Assembly (NCBI GenBank): GCA_950295325.1
Contig: OX485803.1
Span: 21,950,001-22,014,000 of the forward strand
Reading direction: 5' to 3'
Length of the DNA: 64,000 nucleotides
From: Polytrichum commune
Taxonomy: Eukaryota; Streptophyta; Polytrichopsida; Polytrichales; Polytrichaceae
The position numbers were made by a program, and so were the translations under genes. Shown one piece after another: positions 33,776 to 46,801 of this stretch; positions within the stretch are counted from its first letter, which is position 1; each line of letters opens with the position of its first letter. The notes beneath the pieces were generated by a model. The model was not told the origin of the DNA, made no database searches, and saw only the letters and a list, made by a program, of their open reading frames with translations.

Positions 33776-34313
33776 GGAATGCTATCTTGTGAGCGGTGAG
33801 CGGTGAGCAGTGAGCCGTGAGCAAAAAATTTGAATTTTTATTCTTCAAATTTTTCAATGAAATTTATGATATAGACCCTATGACCGTGGAGAATTTATGG
33901 TTTCATTCTATAAAACCTACATATTATTTAACAAAAATTAATCAAGGTCCTATTTCCTTTTTTTGAGTTTTCGTGGATAAATACTTAAAATTTTAATTTA
34001 CATTCTTATCCCTTATTTTATGTTCCCTATTATTTTGGAATTTTTTTTTCTAAACTTTTTTTTTCGTTTTCTTCCGTTTCTTTTTATGGATGGTTTTTTC
34101 AAAAGTTTATAATTTCTTCCACTCCACGGTTATAGGCACCATCCACAGTTAAACGTACCATCTACTTTTAGTCATATTTGTAAAGAAACTATACGAAGAG
34201 TCCTACTCGGTGTAAGATTAAGTCAAATATTCTGATTTTTTTTTTCAAAAATTTCAAATTTTCTGCTCACCGCTCGCCGCTCGTTGCTCACCGCTCACAA
34301 GATAGCGTCGCTG
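33776..34313. mobile_element. MULE-like MITE with 12-bp flanking repeat
   Basis: Inverted ends contain GCTATCTTGTGAGCGGTGAG on the left and its near complement on the right, each with repeats of GAGCGGT(G)/ACCGCTC. The repeat CTTCTGAGTGCA is present at 33764-33775 and 34314-34325. Mutator-like elements duplicate 8-11 bp, so 12 is long. Interior AT-rich, non-coding. Confidence 0.7.
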
Positions 34314-34325
34314 CTTCTGAGTGCA

Positions 34326-34969
34326 CTCAATTCACTAGCTCTCAATTCACTCTTTACCGGTCAAATGCAAAACATATGATTGAGAATCTTAGGACTAATT
34401 TTGCAAGAAAATCATAACTCTAGAATTTCTGATAAACTAAACATAATACTATAATGTAAAGCAAATATAGCACTACAATACCTAAACTAGCCTACCTAGC
34501 TCAACCACCTTTAGCATTTTCATATTCAGCCTAGCCATGGTATGGTGAGCATCAGTGCATGTCCCATCATGCCTTAGTAACAACACCTCCCTAGCCCTTA
34601 GGTCACATAAGATCGTTGAGGCCCTTAGATGGGCCTTGATGGATCAACGGTCCAAATGCACCATGCCTATGACCACACAAGGCCCATTTATAGCACCTCA
34701 GTATTGCGGAAAACCTTCATTTCATATTCCAAATCTCAAAAGTGGCATCTTTGAAATGACCATTATTTCATATTCAAAGTCAATCAAACTCACCAAAAGT
34801 AGTTCAATCAACCTCCCATGAACCTATCTGCACTCACAACCTTGATTCAAACCTATTCCCTTACAGATGCTCGAATAACCAACGTGTTAGCCAAACTTGC
34901 TCCAAAATCCGCCAACCCTTCAAGCAAATTAGAATTCACCAAGATCCACAAGAGTAAATGAAGGGAATA
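34326..34969. other. Gene-free spacer
   Basis: No gene, RNA or repeat recognised between the MULE-like MITE and the copia LTR. Confidence 0.4.
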
Positions 34970-36250
34970 TCAAGAAGGACATCAAAAGAAAGAGGTATTT
35001 GGTATTGAAGCACAATAGAATTAGAAATCATAATCCCAACACAAGCAAATATACATACAAAGGCATATGAACAATGTTTGGAGCGAGATGGTCTTCTCCA
35101 CTCCTTGTCTTGACCTTTATTGCATTTATCCTCCTTGGTTCATACCAGTGTTGAACGGGTATGTTGTAAAGTGCATACAGGGGAGGCCTGGTTTTTGAAA
35201 ATTTCTTGGAAATGTAGAACATCGAGGTATTGATATTACAAAGGTTTTGTATTTTCAAGGTAGGGTATGTGTATGTGGTCTTGTAAAATTTCTTGAATTT
35301 TAGGGTACGTGTTATGGTGTGAATTTTTTTCATATACCAGGGTGCCCAGTGCAAGGGTATGGTATGTCATTTTAAGGTTTTTAAGAGATAATTTAATTAA
35401 TTAATAATTTAATAAAAAATAAAATAAAATAAAAAATAAAAAATCCAAAACATATGAAGCATGAACTTGAGCAAACTGATCAAATTGAATCATGATTTGA
35501 ATTTATCAAATTGTCATGCTTGACTAAGTATTGAATCGGATCAACATGGACTACTTCGACCAACATCAGTTTAATCAAACAAAGTTGAATTGATAAAAAA
35601 CAATCAAACAATGCCCTCAAGCTAAATCTCACTCTAGCTCACCCGCTGCAATCAACTCCTCTTCACTAAACTTGTTTAGCAAACACAAACCCTAGTTGTT
35701 ATATGAAGTTGGTGCTTCAAGCAAAGACAAAACGGAATTACCTCTTCTTGAAGGTGCAACACCCTCTCTCCCACATTAATCAACGTTGCTAGCTTAACCC
35801 CAACAACAAAGCTTCACTACTTGTAGTACGTTGTGCACACAACAAACCCGTACATCACCGGAAGCAGGCATAATGAACAAAGACGTGCATGTTTAAGGGT
35901 TTCCAAGCTCATCGTTGAGCAAGGTACGGGTTAGTGACCAGGTTTAGGGTTGGCAGTGAGTCCAGGGCCCGGGTATGAACCTGGTATTTGCGCACTGCTT
36001 GGTAGTTCAAGCTGGTATCACAAACCAGTGTACATACCCTTTTACAGACCCGTGTGCGGGACAGATACCCGTTCAACACTGGTTCATACAGTGCATATGG
36101 AATATCTCAACTCCCACTTCTCACTAACCATATGGAATTATGTAAATTTTATTCATCCTTGAATCTTTAACAAACACCATTCTATGAATACGAACAATCT
36201 TATGCTCCAACTTCAATACTCTCACTTTGCAAATATTCAAAGGATTGCAA
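34970..36250 (-). repeat. Decayed copia 3' LTR, split by a hAT element
   Basis: Segments 34990-35145 and 36082-36230 together align with 40040-40330 (shared GATGGTCTTCTCC, ACTTTATTGCATTT, TTTGGTTCAT, ATATCTCAACTCCCACTTC, AACAAACACCAT). They flank the copia internal region on either side, so they are best read as its two LTRs. The exact LTR ends are not determined. Confidence 0.55.
35146..36081. mobile_element. 936-bp hAT-type element in copia LTR
   Basis: Perfect 17-bp inverted ends CAGTGTTGAACGGGTAT / ATACCCGTTCAACACTG, with the 8-bp duplication GTTCATAC at 35138-35145 and 36082-36089. Non-coding. The uninterrupted LTR at ~40196-40215 supports the site. Confidence 0.85.
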
Positions 36251-36299
36251 TTTCATTGCCCTTGATAGTGATTGTTGCCTATCATTCCCAAATACTATC

Positions 36300-38700
36300 T
36301 TTTTTTAATATCATAATTTCATAAACTTCAAATAATCATCAAAATATGCCCCATCTTCCATTTCTACATCATGTTGGGGCAATATGTGGTTCTTCTATCC
36401 TTTTCTAAGCGGCCATTGCTCCCTTGAAGGGTATCTTCTCTCCTCTAAAGGCTACCCCTCCCCATCATCACCAAAACTTGGTCGCATTTCCTCATAATAA
36501 TTTCTTTGGAGCGGAGGTGTTGAAGAACATTTTTTGTTTGTTGGTCCTTCTCTTGGTTTTTGAATTACCGCTAGTTATCTCCCACTTGCTCTTTAGGCTT
36601 CTCAATATCTTGACCAAGACCACACAATAGAAATTTGGAAGATTTGTCCACCCCAACCACCATGGGATCCTTATTTCTTCCATTTAAAAACATTTCCAAA
36701 TCACGCCAACTACTCGTACCATTATCTATGAACATAACATCTCTCATGGGGCCAAATACGTCCGAATGTGCTATCTCCAAAGGTTTTAATTGCTCGCCTT
36801 CCCCCATCGTTGGGAAAAATTACCCTAATTTGTTGTCTTTCAATACATGCTTCACAAATCGACGAAAAGTTTGGGACAATGAATTTTACCGAGGTTCATG
36901 CAATTACCCACGTGTTGAAATGCATGAACACCCTTCACATTCAAATGGCCAAGCTGATGATTCCAAAGTTCAAATCTACCATCTTTCTTCAATGATTGTG
37001 CCAAATGGCTCCATGCATCTTTGTGAAAATCATTTCGTGAAAAATTGTCTTTATGTAGTTCCCGTACAATCACCTCTTTATCCAGATCGCCTACAATACA
37101 TTCGTTTAGGTTAATTTACATTTTCACATGTTCGATAATAACTTGCGCACTGAAAGTAAATTTGCTTGCAACTTGGCAACATAGAAGGCATCCTTGATAC
37201 AAACTCTTTTGGTTTTGCCTATCACTAGTGCTTCAACAACAATGGAACCCATTTGGGTGTAAGTTCAATATAGTGGACAACTCCTGATCCTTGCCTAGTG
37301 TTAAGTGAAAGTGATTCAATTTTATGTATTTCTTTGAATTTTGTGAAGAAAACAATCATAGACATTCAAAAAACATTTTGATCTACAAAGCCAAGCAATT
37401 TATGATGACCAAAAAATTCCAAGAAAAATGTATATATTTTAGCACACGCTGCAAGTGGTGTGCAAGTAGGTGATATTGAGCAAGTGACTATCTAGAATTT
37501 GTTTTAAATATGATAAAATTATATAAAATTAATTTTCTTTTACAAATTATTGTGATGATGCCCTCAAGTAAATATTGAATTCAAGGAATATTAAATTTTT
37601 ATTATAAAGAAAATCCAACTTCAAAATAGTTAAGGTCATGAACTCTACATCCAAAACCAGACTCAACCATTTGTTTTTTAGCATCACTTTTGATGCTAAG
37701 TAATGAAGATCTCAACTTAATATTCTATATTTGAGCATTTAACACAACAATAAAGGTCATCATTAAAAAAATCCAATTTAAACACTGTTTTGCTACTACT
37801 TTTAGGCCTTTGACCAAAACAAATTATGGTTTTAGTATACCAAAGCACTTTTTGGTCCACTTAACCATGCTTGCACCCATTTCAATCATTTTTACTACAT
37901 TATGATTGACCAAATAGGCATTGCATAGGGCAATTCCATTATATGTGTCCAATGTCAACTTATGGGAAGTCATGTATTTTGTTGCTCCCGAATCCATGAT
38001 CCACTTACATGAATGTGCTGCATTTTTTTGGTATTGTTAGTATTCTCTTTATCATTATTCTTTGTTTTGTAATAAAAATGCGCAATGTAATTCGATTTGT
38101 CACAGTAGTAGCATGATTTGACATCTTCATACCAAGAGAGTTGCCATTTTTGCCTTAATGCAACACCATTGTGGCATCATCACCTTGGAGTTCCTTCTCC
38201 TTCCTCTTTGACATCTTGTGCATCAAATCTACTGTCACATATTCTATAGTTAGTTTTTTCATCGGTATCATTTCCAAGACAATGATGAAGTGTGCGTACA
38301 AAGGTAGCAAAGTCATAACAACATCTTTGTTTTGTATAGAGATCTCCAATTAAATAAGTTGATTTGCAAATGCTTTGATCTTGTTGATGTGGTCTAACAA
38401 ATTATCATCTTCTTACATCTTACATGTAAACAATTTGCGGCGAACAAAGAGAATGTTCGATAAATTCCATGTCTTCTAGATGTTGCAAAGGGTATGCCAT
38501 GCATGCGCTGGACTTCGCAACTTTTGATATGCGCAAGTTAATTGTCCGCCAAATTGAGCATAATGATGAACATTGTCTTTTTGACAAACCTTTGATATAC
38601 TTTCTTTACTTTGGGATCAACGTTGGAAGGTGAAGCTACCTCAAAGTCATCCACAATGCTCCAAAAGTTCACAAAAACCAACCTCATATATATCTAATTT
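36300..38700 (-). pseudogene. Ty1/copia gag-pol relic, reverse transcriptase missing
   Basis: Reading on the minus strand: gag UBN2 region at ~38155-38450 (LEISIQNKDVVMTLL... MKKLTIEYVTVDLMHKMSKR), a decayed zinc knuckle (CYYCDKSNYIAHF) at ~38100, protease active-site WIMDSGATKYMTSHKL at ~37965-38012, GAG-pre-integrase ELWNHQLGHLNVKGVHAF at ~36930-37000, and integrase start LKPLEIAHSDVFGPM at ~36740-36800. I see no reverse transcriptase or RNase H before the left LTR at ~36250, so the 3' half of pol is deleted. Many stops and frameshifts. Confidence 0.75.
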
Positions 38701-38879
38701 TAATTTTAATAATTTAAAGTTCTTTCCATTGAACTTGTCAATGGCTCTAGCACCCTCACCCTCAAGCAATGTCATGTTATGCTCAAAGATTGGAAATATA
38801 TTCTCTAATCACTCAATTTAACGTGTCTTAGCAATTACATGTTCTCAACGACTTGATAAACCTTAATAAATCTTTATTA

Positions 38880-39770
38880 ATTTAAATGAACCCCTCTTAG
38901 ATTCAAATGTGTCCTTGTATCTCAATCCATTTAAATCAAGCCATTTTGCTTTCAAATGTGTCTTTCAACCTTAATGTTACTCAAATCATGCCCTTTTGCT
39001 TTCAAATGTGCCCTTGCATACTCAATCCACTTAAGTCGGATGTTTTTTTAACTATAAAGAGTCTTCAAGCTCTCAAAAATGCCTTTGTACCCTGAATCCA
39101 CTCAAATAAGCCATTTTAATTTCAAAGGCATTTTTGCACCCTCGATCCACTCAAGTCAGATCCTTTTGAACTCAAATGAGCCCTCTTACTCTTAAATTTG
39201 CCCTTGTACCTTAAATCCATTCAAACAAGCTCTCTTGGTCTCAAATGTGTCTTTGCACCCTCAAACCACTCAAAAAAGACCCTCTACAAATGTAATTTGT
39301 ATTTCACCCTCCAAACAACTAAAAACAAGCCCTCTTCACTCCAAATGTGCCTTTGCCCCCTCGAAACAACTCAAATGCGCCTTTATGGTCCAAATACACT
39401 TAAATCAAGCCTTCTTCAATTCAAATGTGCCTTTGCATCCTTAATATACTTAAAATGATCTTAAATACCCTCAAATGTGTATAGTTGCATTCAACAACTT
39501 CAAATCAGGTCCTCATCAACTCAAGTGATTTTAATACCCTCAAATGTGAACAATTCCATTCAACCAACTCAAATCATGTTCTTTTCAATTCAAATGACCT
39601 TCAATACCTTTATATAGATATGATTGCACTCAACCAACTCAAATCATATTTTCTTCAACTTAAATGACCTTCAATACCCTCAAATGTGCACAATTGCACT
39701 CAACAACCTCAAAGCAAGTCATCTTCAACTCAAATGACCTTCAATACATCCAAATATGCACAAATGCTTC
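38880..39770. repeat. Degenerate ~50-60-bp tandem repeat in copia leader
   Basis: About 14 diverged units containing TCAAATGTG(C/T)C(T/C)TTGCA and CCACTCAAATCAAGCC. It lies between gag and the right LTR, where the untranslated leader of the element would be. The ORFs in it are by-products of the repeat. Confidence 0.7.
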
Positions 39771-40039
39771 CAACCAACTTAGACCACCATCCGATTGTAT
39801 CAAATATGTATACAAACATTACAAACACTCAAATCAACACTTACAACTTTCAAATGTGCACTTATACACACCTACAATATTCTCATCTCCAAATCTCCAA
39901 GTCTCCAAAAAGCAACCGATGTCCCAAACATGCACCAATGCATCTCCAATACGAAGCTCCCCAAAAGCTCATTCGAGCACTAAAACCTCTCAAGATCCAC
40001 TCCTTAACCAACTAGCAATCAAATCTCTAACTCTAGTAT

Positions 40040-40330
40040 TTGTGTGAGTAAGCTCATAATCTAATGAAGCACGATAGAACTAAAGCCTAGATTGCACAAG
40101 CAAATACACATATGCAAAGGCATTTGAAAAGTATTTGGAGTAACATGGTCTTCTCCCTTCCTTGCCTTGCACTTTATTGCATTTTTTTCTCTTTGGTTCA
40201 TCTTTGCACAATGCATATGAGATATCTCAACTCCCACTTCCCACTACGATATGGGGTAATTCAAACTTTATTCACTTTTAAACCTTTAACAAACACCATC
40301 CTATGACTACGAGCAACCTAATGCTCTACC
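40040..40330 (-). repeat. Decayed copia 5' LTR
   Basis: Uninterrupted counterpart of 34970-36250 (minus the hAT insert). On the minus strand it lies upstream of gag, so it is the 5' LTR. Ends not resolved. Confidence 0.5.
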
Positions 40331-41941
40331 TTCAACATTCGGCATACCTGATTGAAGATAACTCGTGAAAAACGGCCAGGCCTTTGGGGCAATGTGTGAA
40401 TGATCGAAGACATGCCCAAAAAATTGCCAACCTTTCGAGGCAGTGTGTGAATGATTGGAGATGTGGGATCGTAGATCGGATCGGATCAGATCTTCCCAAC
40501 TCCAAACAAATCAGGTCAACTCATCAACTCCTTGAGACGTTCCTTCAGTTCGCTCAGAACTCCACACAAACGGTCATCGACTCAACAACTCGCAACCACA
40601 CATCCACGTAGCTCACTCACAACTCCATGCACACACTCGGATCAACTTAAGCAACTAGCTTGTGATTATTCAGACACTCAGAACTCTGAACTCCACAGCT
40701 CCATGGTCGGTAGCTCTTAGTTGGGTGGCCGGAAATGAGGATCCGAGACCAGGGGTAGGTGCCAATCAAAAGGGAGGACTTAGTGGCTAGAGCTACCATA
40801 ACCCGTTAACCACCCTCCAGCTGTGCACTAGACCACCGTCACAATGGTGAAGTGCCATTTCTAAAACTGATCATGGCTCGGTGGCAACTTCAATGCATGT
40901 ACACTTAGTGTAGCCAATGGGAGTCAAGTGTTAATGTACTCATGAGGTAACCGAATTAGGCGATGTTCTGTATGGAATCGTAGATTACCGTGTTCGGTGT
41001 AGGGAGAATCTAATGAACGAGTAGGGGTTTGGACAACTTTCCACTTTGAAAAATTGGAGCATTTTTTGTATAGGGCACAAAAATATGAAACAATTTGCAT
41101 TCTTCATGAATCCTTCTCGTCTATCTTGGAAAATTATCTCATGATTGTCAGACCAGATCTTCAATGCGAATCACCTTAATGTGAATCACCTTATTTTCAC
41201 GGGTTATGGTATTTCCACCTTAGTGGCTAGAGCTCCCAAGGGTTTCCGGAGTTTGACCCGGCATTATTTTTTAAGCCTCTGACATGTGAGTGTCAGGTCA
41301 GGAAAAATAATGTAGAGGCCTCAACTCAAGCTTGCACCCTGGCTTTGACCAGGCATCCGGTTAGTTTAAGAACCAATTCAATGACCTCTGTGAGATAGCG
41401 GATAACATCAACTTGAATGTCCAATTTGAAGAATGATTTGACATTGTCTAGTACTACATGAGAAAGAAACCTATCTCTAATTAAGTTGTAAAGGAGACAT
41501 TCTAATGCAACATGTGTCTCATTTCCAACTGCATTGCATAACATTATTTAGATTCATAACGTTGTTATGTGGGACTGACAATATTCCACAATTTATTCCC
41601 CACATTCAAATTGAATAATGGAAAAGTAGTCTAGCTTCTTTTCCTCGAGGTGGAAAGAATTCCACTATTTAACTAGAAAGGCATGCTCGAGAGCATCACA
41701 TGTATTTCTGGGCAGTGTTGGGATGCCATTCCAGTGTCATGAAGTTCTGTGTAAATCACTCAACCAAACATTGTAGTAAGTATGATCGATGAAACAATTG
41801 TCTTGGTGGTATGTGTGTAGCATAACATAATGCATTTGAATTGAACTGATGAAAGCACATACTCACAACATCCATCACATTATGCTCAAAACTCTCCCGG
41901 CAACCTCTCAAAGGTACCAATCCAATGTCAATGGGTTACGT
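40331..41941. other. Gene-free region downstream of RSP4/6
   Basis: No gene recognised. A ~60-bp unit (CCTTT(G/C)GGGCA(A/G)TGTGTGAATGAT) is duplicated at about 40379-40410 and 40431-40455. 41326-41544 holds the same minus-strand coding relic as 28788-28994. The part next to 41942 should contain the RSP4/6 3' UTR. Confidence 0.45.
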
Positions 41942-44900
41942 CTAATACTCTTCCTCTCCTTCGCCTTCTTCACTCCCTCCTTCTCCACCCTCGGCATCTG
42001 GCGTAGGTGGTTTCGGTGGGAGATCAGTCGCCTCTGTCAAGTCCCCTGCGTACTCATTCTGCACAGGAGGCGGCATCGCCGGCTTATACTCCTCGTTTTT
42101 TAACCCGTATCCGACGTAAATATTACTAAAGCTCGTGGGCGTCGCGACACAAAACGCGCCCGGCCAACGATGCGACCGCAAACAAATCACTTGGTGCTTC
42201 AAGCTTTTGATGCTCGAACTCGTGGACATTGACCACGCTTTTATGCCTTCCACAATATCTTTGTCTTGGTCCAACGTTCTCAAGGCTCCCGGCTCTTCCT
42301 CGGGCTCTTCCGGGGCTTCCTCCTCTTCTTCTCCACCTTCTTTCTCCGCCCCTTCTTCTCCCTCCTCCTCGGGAGCCTCCTCGGCTTCTTCCCCTTCCTC
42401 GGGTTCGGGTTCATCATACTTGGTGCACCGACCTTGCTTCGTTATGTGCCCCATTTTGTGTACCCATGCCTCAAGATTCGAGAGCTCTGTGGATGGAGGC
42501 ATCTCAAAGTCTTCGACCGGTGTGACGGTTTGTGCACCCTCTTCGCTCTCCTCGGCCTACGATTGACAAAAAATTAATGTTGAGTCGATAAAGTTATCCT
42601 TAGAAGGACCTGGGAGCAGCCATCCTATATTCGGAGGTGCATCGTGTGTGTTTGGAGTGTTAGCTGGAGACTCTCCAGTTCCAACAAATGCTTCAGATAT
42701 AGACAGGACAAAGCCACAAGGGCCCCAAAAGCCTTGCGGCTCCTAAGAAGTTCACAGGCTCAACTTATATGTTTGCACTCAGGACTAAACTCTGTTGAGG
42801 CCGAAAATAAGAGGAGAAACTCTTGAACATGTATTTATTTATAGGCCCTGACATGAGAGAGGCAAGCCATACAAGAATAGAAATGCCCATGAAACTCAAT
42901 ATTTTTTCATGAGTTTCACCCTTGTAGTTGACCTTTTGAGGATAACTCTAACGTTGATGTATACCCTTCCAGGTTTTGTATCTTTTTAGGTTTTCAAAGT
43001 CACCATCTAGCTCATGATTCATTAAGCATTGATTCACCTCACAATACTGCCCTCTTAGATCTTGCAACTACAGATTATAGAAACCAAAGATTAAAATCCT
43101 CTCTTTGGTAGGCATTGATACAATGTCTCAGTTTGATGTGTTTGAGTCAAAGTGAAATCAGTGGTTATGTATGAGTTTAGAGGTTCCTAGTCATGACCAC
43201 TTGTCAAATCCAATTTAGGAGAATAAGTGCAAAGAAATCAAATTATCATAATTCTAGCTCTGTTCCGGCTTTCTATCCATAATTGGCAAACGGGTACTGC
43301 ACCAAACTTGGAGCGACGGTTCTTAACTGTATAAAATCCACCTGGTGCAACTTGAGTTGCATGTCCAATCCTTGCTACCATTGCTCGCAAGTAGTTTGCC
43401 TCAACCCCTGGAAAGGGTGGAAAACCAGACACCTCCGCCTGCAGATACATTTTAGAAACAATAAATTGAACTACTAATAATAATACAATGTTTACTTCAA
43501 ATCAAAAGGTAGAGCACCTTCATTGTTGAAACCCAATTAATATTTTTGAATTCTGGTACAATGTGGAACTCACTTTTGTTGTTATGCTTCCCAATAGGAT
43601 GAGAAAAGTTACATGATTTCACATCAAGTTTGTCATTCAGGCTCTAATGTTGCTCAAAACAACTAACACCCACAGATTTGTCATGTGCTCCCAGAATATG
43701 ACACTTGTATTGCTGAAAACAATTGCAAGTATTCCAGTCTCCCCCCTTTTCACGTCCTTGTGTTACGTCTTCCCAAAAACATTTCGGTTACTCCCAAGGA
43801 ATTCTAAAGTGACTACTTTCAAATGGCCAGTTTTGGAATTTTCATCCCTTTCAGCAATCAGGGGTTAATAAGCGTCACCTTGAGAACCCCCCAGCCTGCT
43901 CTCCACCACCAAAAATATGCCCAAGTTGATCACACCTCAACAAAAACCCAACAAAATATGGGCCAAAAAAATAACCAAAACAACTACCAAAGACTTCCAT
44001 TTAAAACGGTACCCATTGTCATTTACCCAAGAACCCTATAAAACAACGCACAATACAACACCATAAATCACAACCAAACACCCAATCCAACCCCGGAAGG
44101 CAATAGCACTTGGCCCATAACTTAGATATATAACCCCATGTCAGGTTTACGTATGAGCTCAAACTACTGTACGTTCAAGTATGATTGGGCATGTCACTGC
44201 TTAAATTTAATTTCCACATAATTTTTAAAGTGTTCCAAACACTCACATGTTGACATGTGGCACTTTCTGGAAAAATGATCATTTTACACCTAATATGACC
44301 TGCGTATAGGGTATGTCAAAGGGTGAAGCATCTTTCGTTACTTCAATCCCCAGTTGGCATAATCTCTCACTCTTTGTCTCCAAAGGGTGTATGTGCAAGG
44401 CAAGTGCAATATCGTGATATTGATAAATCATGGTGGACCATGGAGATATTCACAAATGTTTGAATCAGATGGGTCAAACGCTTGTGCTACCTCAGGGTTG
44501 CCGGTTAGATATTTCTTCAACTGCCTTGCGGTCTTCACCTGTAAGGGTGTAACAGGAGGCAATTTTTTGCACTGATCTCCTGGCCTGTGACAATACCAAT
44601 ATACATTGGCATTTGTACCCACCCCTTCTTCTGGAGGAATGCCATCGTTAGGCCGACCCCATCCATCTTTCTTTTTCTTGGGTTTGTCTTCATCTTCCTC
44701 ACCGCCTTCTTCACCCTCTTCGGCAGCCTCCTCCTCCTCTTCTTCTCCACCCGCACCTTCTTTCAAAGTGCTTTCAAAAACATAGTAGTTGCTACAACAA
44801 CATAACATAATAGTACATTATGTTGTGTGTAAATAGTTTCATCATCATATTGTGCCGAATGTAGTGTGACTCAAATCAATGGGTGATATGCACATCTTCA

Positions 44901-46099
44901 ATAGTTAGGGGCTTTGAATCAACACACCTCAAAGATTAATGCCAACATCATGTTAAGTGGTTTTTCTCACTCTGCTCAGAACGTCTTGCTCTTCAATCAA
45001 ACATGGAAGACCTTTCATGCTATACATAAGACAAAAATTATTGCATTCAAACTTACTTGGAAATTCCAAAAAACTTCCCAAAGAAGCGAACAGATTCGAT
45101 TCCTGCCTTGGGGTCGTCGCCAAGCTTCTTGAGTGCTAAAATGACGAGGTACGTATCAAGACGGCCAATACCACATCCAGCTGCATCATAGAAGACACTA
45201 TCTGACAACATATTTTGTGCCTCAAATTCATTCTCAGGAGGTTCTTCTTCAGCTGGAGGCTCTTCTTCCTCCTCTTCTTCTCCATCCTTTTTCTTTGGTT
45301 TGTCCTCTTCGGACTTTGGCTCTTCCTCTTTCTGACTGATGCATACATATGTAACCATCCATCATGACATGTAGGGTTTGATAATCTCTTCTATAAAGAT
45401 TGAGCAGTTCAACAATATCATCAATACTCAGAACCATTCGAACTCCAATTTTATTTGTACATTTTGTGGTTACAACATCAACAGTTCCTGACCAGTATCG
45501 CACTTAGTTGATGGCAAAGTGAGGTGATCATAACATACTTGAAGAGTGAGAAGAATGATTTGACAGGGATGACATCTTTGGGGTCCCTTCCTGCTTGGAC
45601 CGGTTTTTCACCTTCATGAGATACAAATCTTGTTTTCTTCAGGATAAAACTTGTTTCAAGGATGTCTACAGCATCCTTTGTCTTTGCTTGTAAGACCTGT
45701 TTCATCCACGCATCACCATTATTTGTCTCTGCACTCATCATTGAGATTCAAAGTTGACTACAATTTGTGACCTGGATTTGCCAAGAAAACATCAAACCTT
45801 GCAGCTCTTCGGATGAAAATGTATTTACAGCGGTGGGAGAAAAAATACTAATGAAACAGATTCGAGAGGTGGCTATTTGGTGCACAAGGTTAGCATGAGT
45901 AAGGTCAAACGTCATTCCATTCTCAATCTGCATTAGAATACATCAATCCATTATTCATCTGGAAACCACCAGCATTAGAGGGGTTAGGTGAGTGTACACT
46001 GCGGACAATCTCGGAGATGTGAGTGAAAGCATCGTCACCGGAGGTGGTGCTCAGTGTTTTCAAGTAGGCGAGAGCATCCTCTACTGACATACCCGCCAT
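41942..46099 (-). CDS. RSP4: Radial spoke head protein RSP4/6 (RSPH4A/6A type)
   Basis: Six exons: 46099-45998, 45696-45539, 45335-45057, 44791-44491, 43438-43328, 42556-41942; all junctions GT-AG and phase-consistent, total 1566 nt, 521 aa, close to the family length. The product belongs to the spoke head of the 9+2 axoneme, where it transmits signals from the central pair to dynein arms. Family signatures: N-terminal [38 protein letters not shown]...[37 protein letters not shown]; and the C-terminal [10 protein letters not shown]...[10 protein letters not shown]...[10 protein letters not shown]. Acidic Glu-rich linkers lie in exons 3, 4 and 6. The organism must therefore make motile flagella, in plants meaning swimming sperm; expression is expected in antheridia or spermatids. 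Exon 1/2 junction is the least certain. Its start lies ~700 bp downstream of the THO7 stop, same strand. Confidence 0.93.
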
Positions 46100-46801
46100 T
46101 GTACTCACATAAAGTGGTCAATATTCTCTGTTTCATTTGTTAAACTCCCTTCCAAGTGCTAGTCATGCAAGTGGCTGCTTGAAATCCCCAAAGGGGGCTT
46201 GTAACAGACGAACACAAGCACTTCAGATATGTAAACCAAAGTACCCAGTGATCAACAATAACAACTTATACAACGGGAGCACATGGATATAGGCCGGAGT
46301 TGTTGAAATGGTTTCTGATTAAGTCATTGTTGCATAATTGACAGATGATCTTGCCACACACCAGTAATCCTGTGTAATCCTCTACATCTCTACTGTAACC
46401 AGCAGGAGAAACTACGAGCTAGAGCACATGGTGATCTTTCAATTGTCTCCACGTTAACAGATAGCGCATCCACCATTTCCTCTCATCCCATCAAGGTTGA
46501 AGACGTTGTAGAAGGTAGATAAAAGCTTCGATGCAGACAGAAGAAGTTTAGGTATTGCAGTCATGCCACAGAAAACGGTTAACTAATTAACCTAATTATT
46601 GCCGTTCCCTGTATCATGTTCCCAACACCCCAATACTGTTCTCCAATGGTCACCTCAACCCACTGGTCCATGAAAACCTGATGATCTTCATCCAGGACGT
46701 TCAAAATATGACTGGATAAAACGGCAGGAATTCATAAATTGCCATCGTAATTGAGACTCAAGCTGTCTTATGATCCATATATTTGAGCTCTCGAGCATAA
46801 G
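46100..46801. other. THO7-RSP4/6 intergenic region
   Basis: About 700 bp between the THO7 stop and RSP4/6 ATG, both on the minus strand. It must hold the THO7 3' UTR and the RSP4/6 promoter. I see no clear TATA box or other element. Confidence 0.5.

Noticed and set aside
42135-42577. Ser/Pro/Leu-rich + strand ORFs
   Set aside because: Antisense shadows of the Glu-rich linker in RSP4/6 exon 6; the minus frame matches the family.
45249-45503. 84-aa ORF in the RSP4/6 region considered as an exon
   Set aside because: Using it breaks phase with exons 2 and 3; the exon set given splices cleanly and matches the conserved family blocks.
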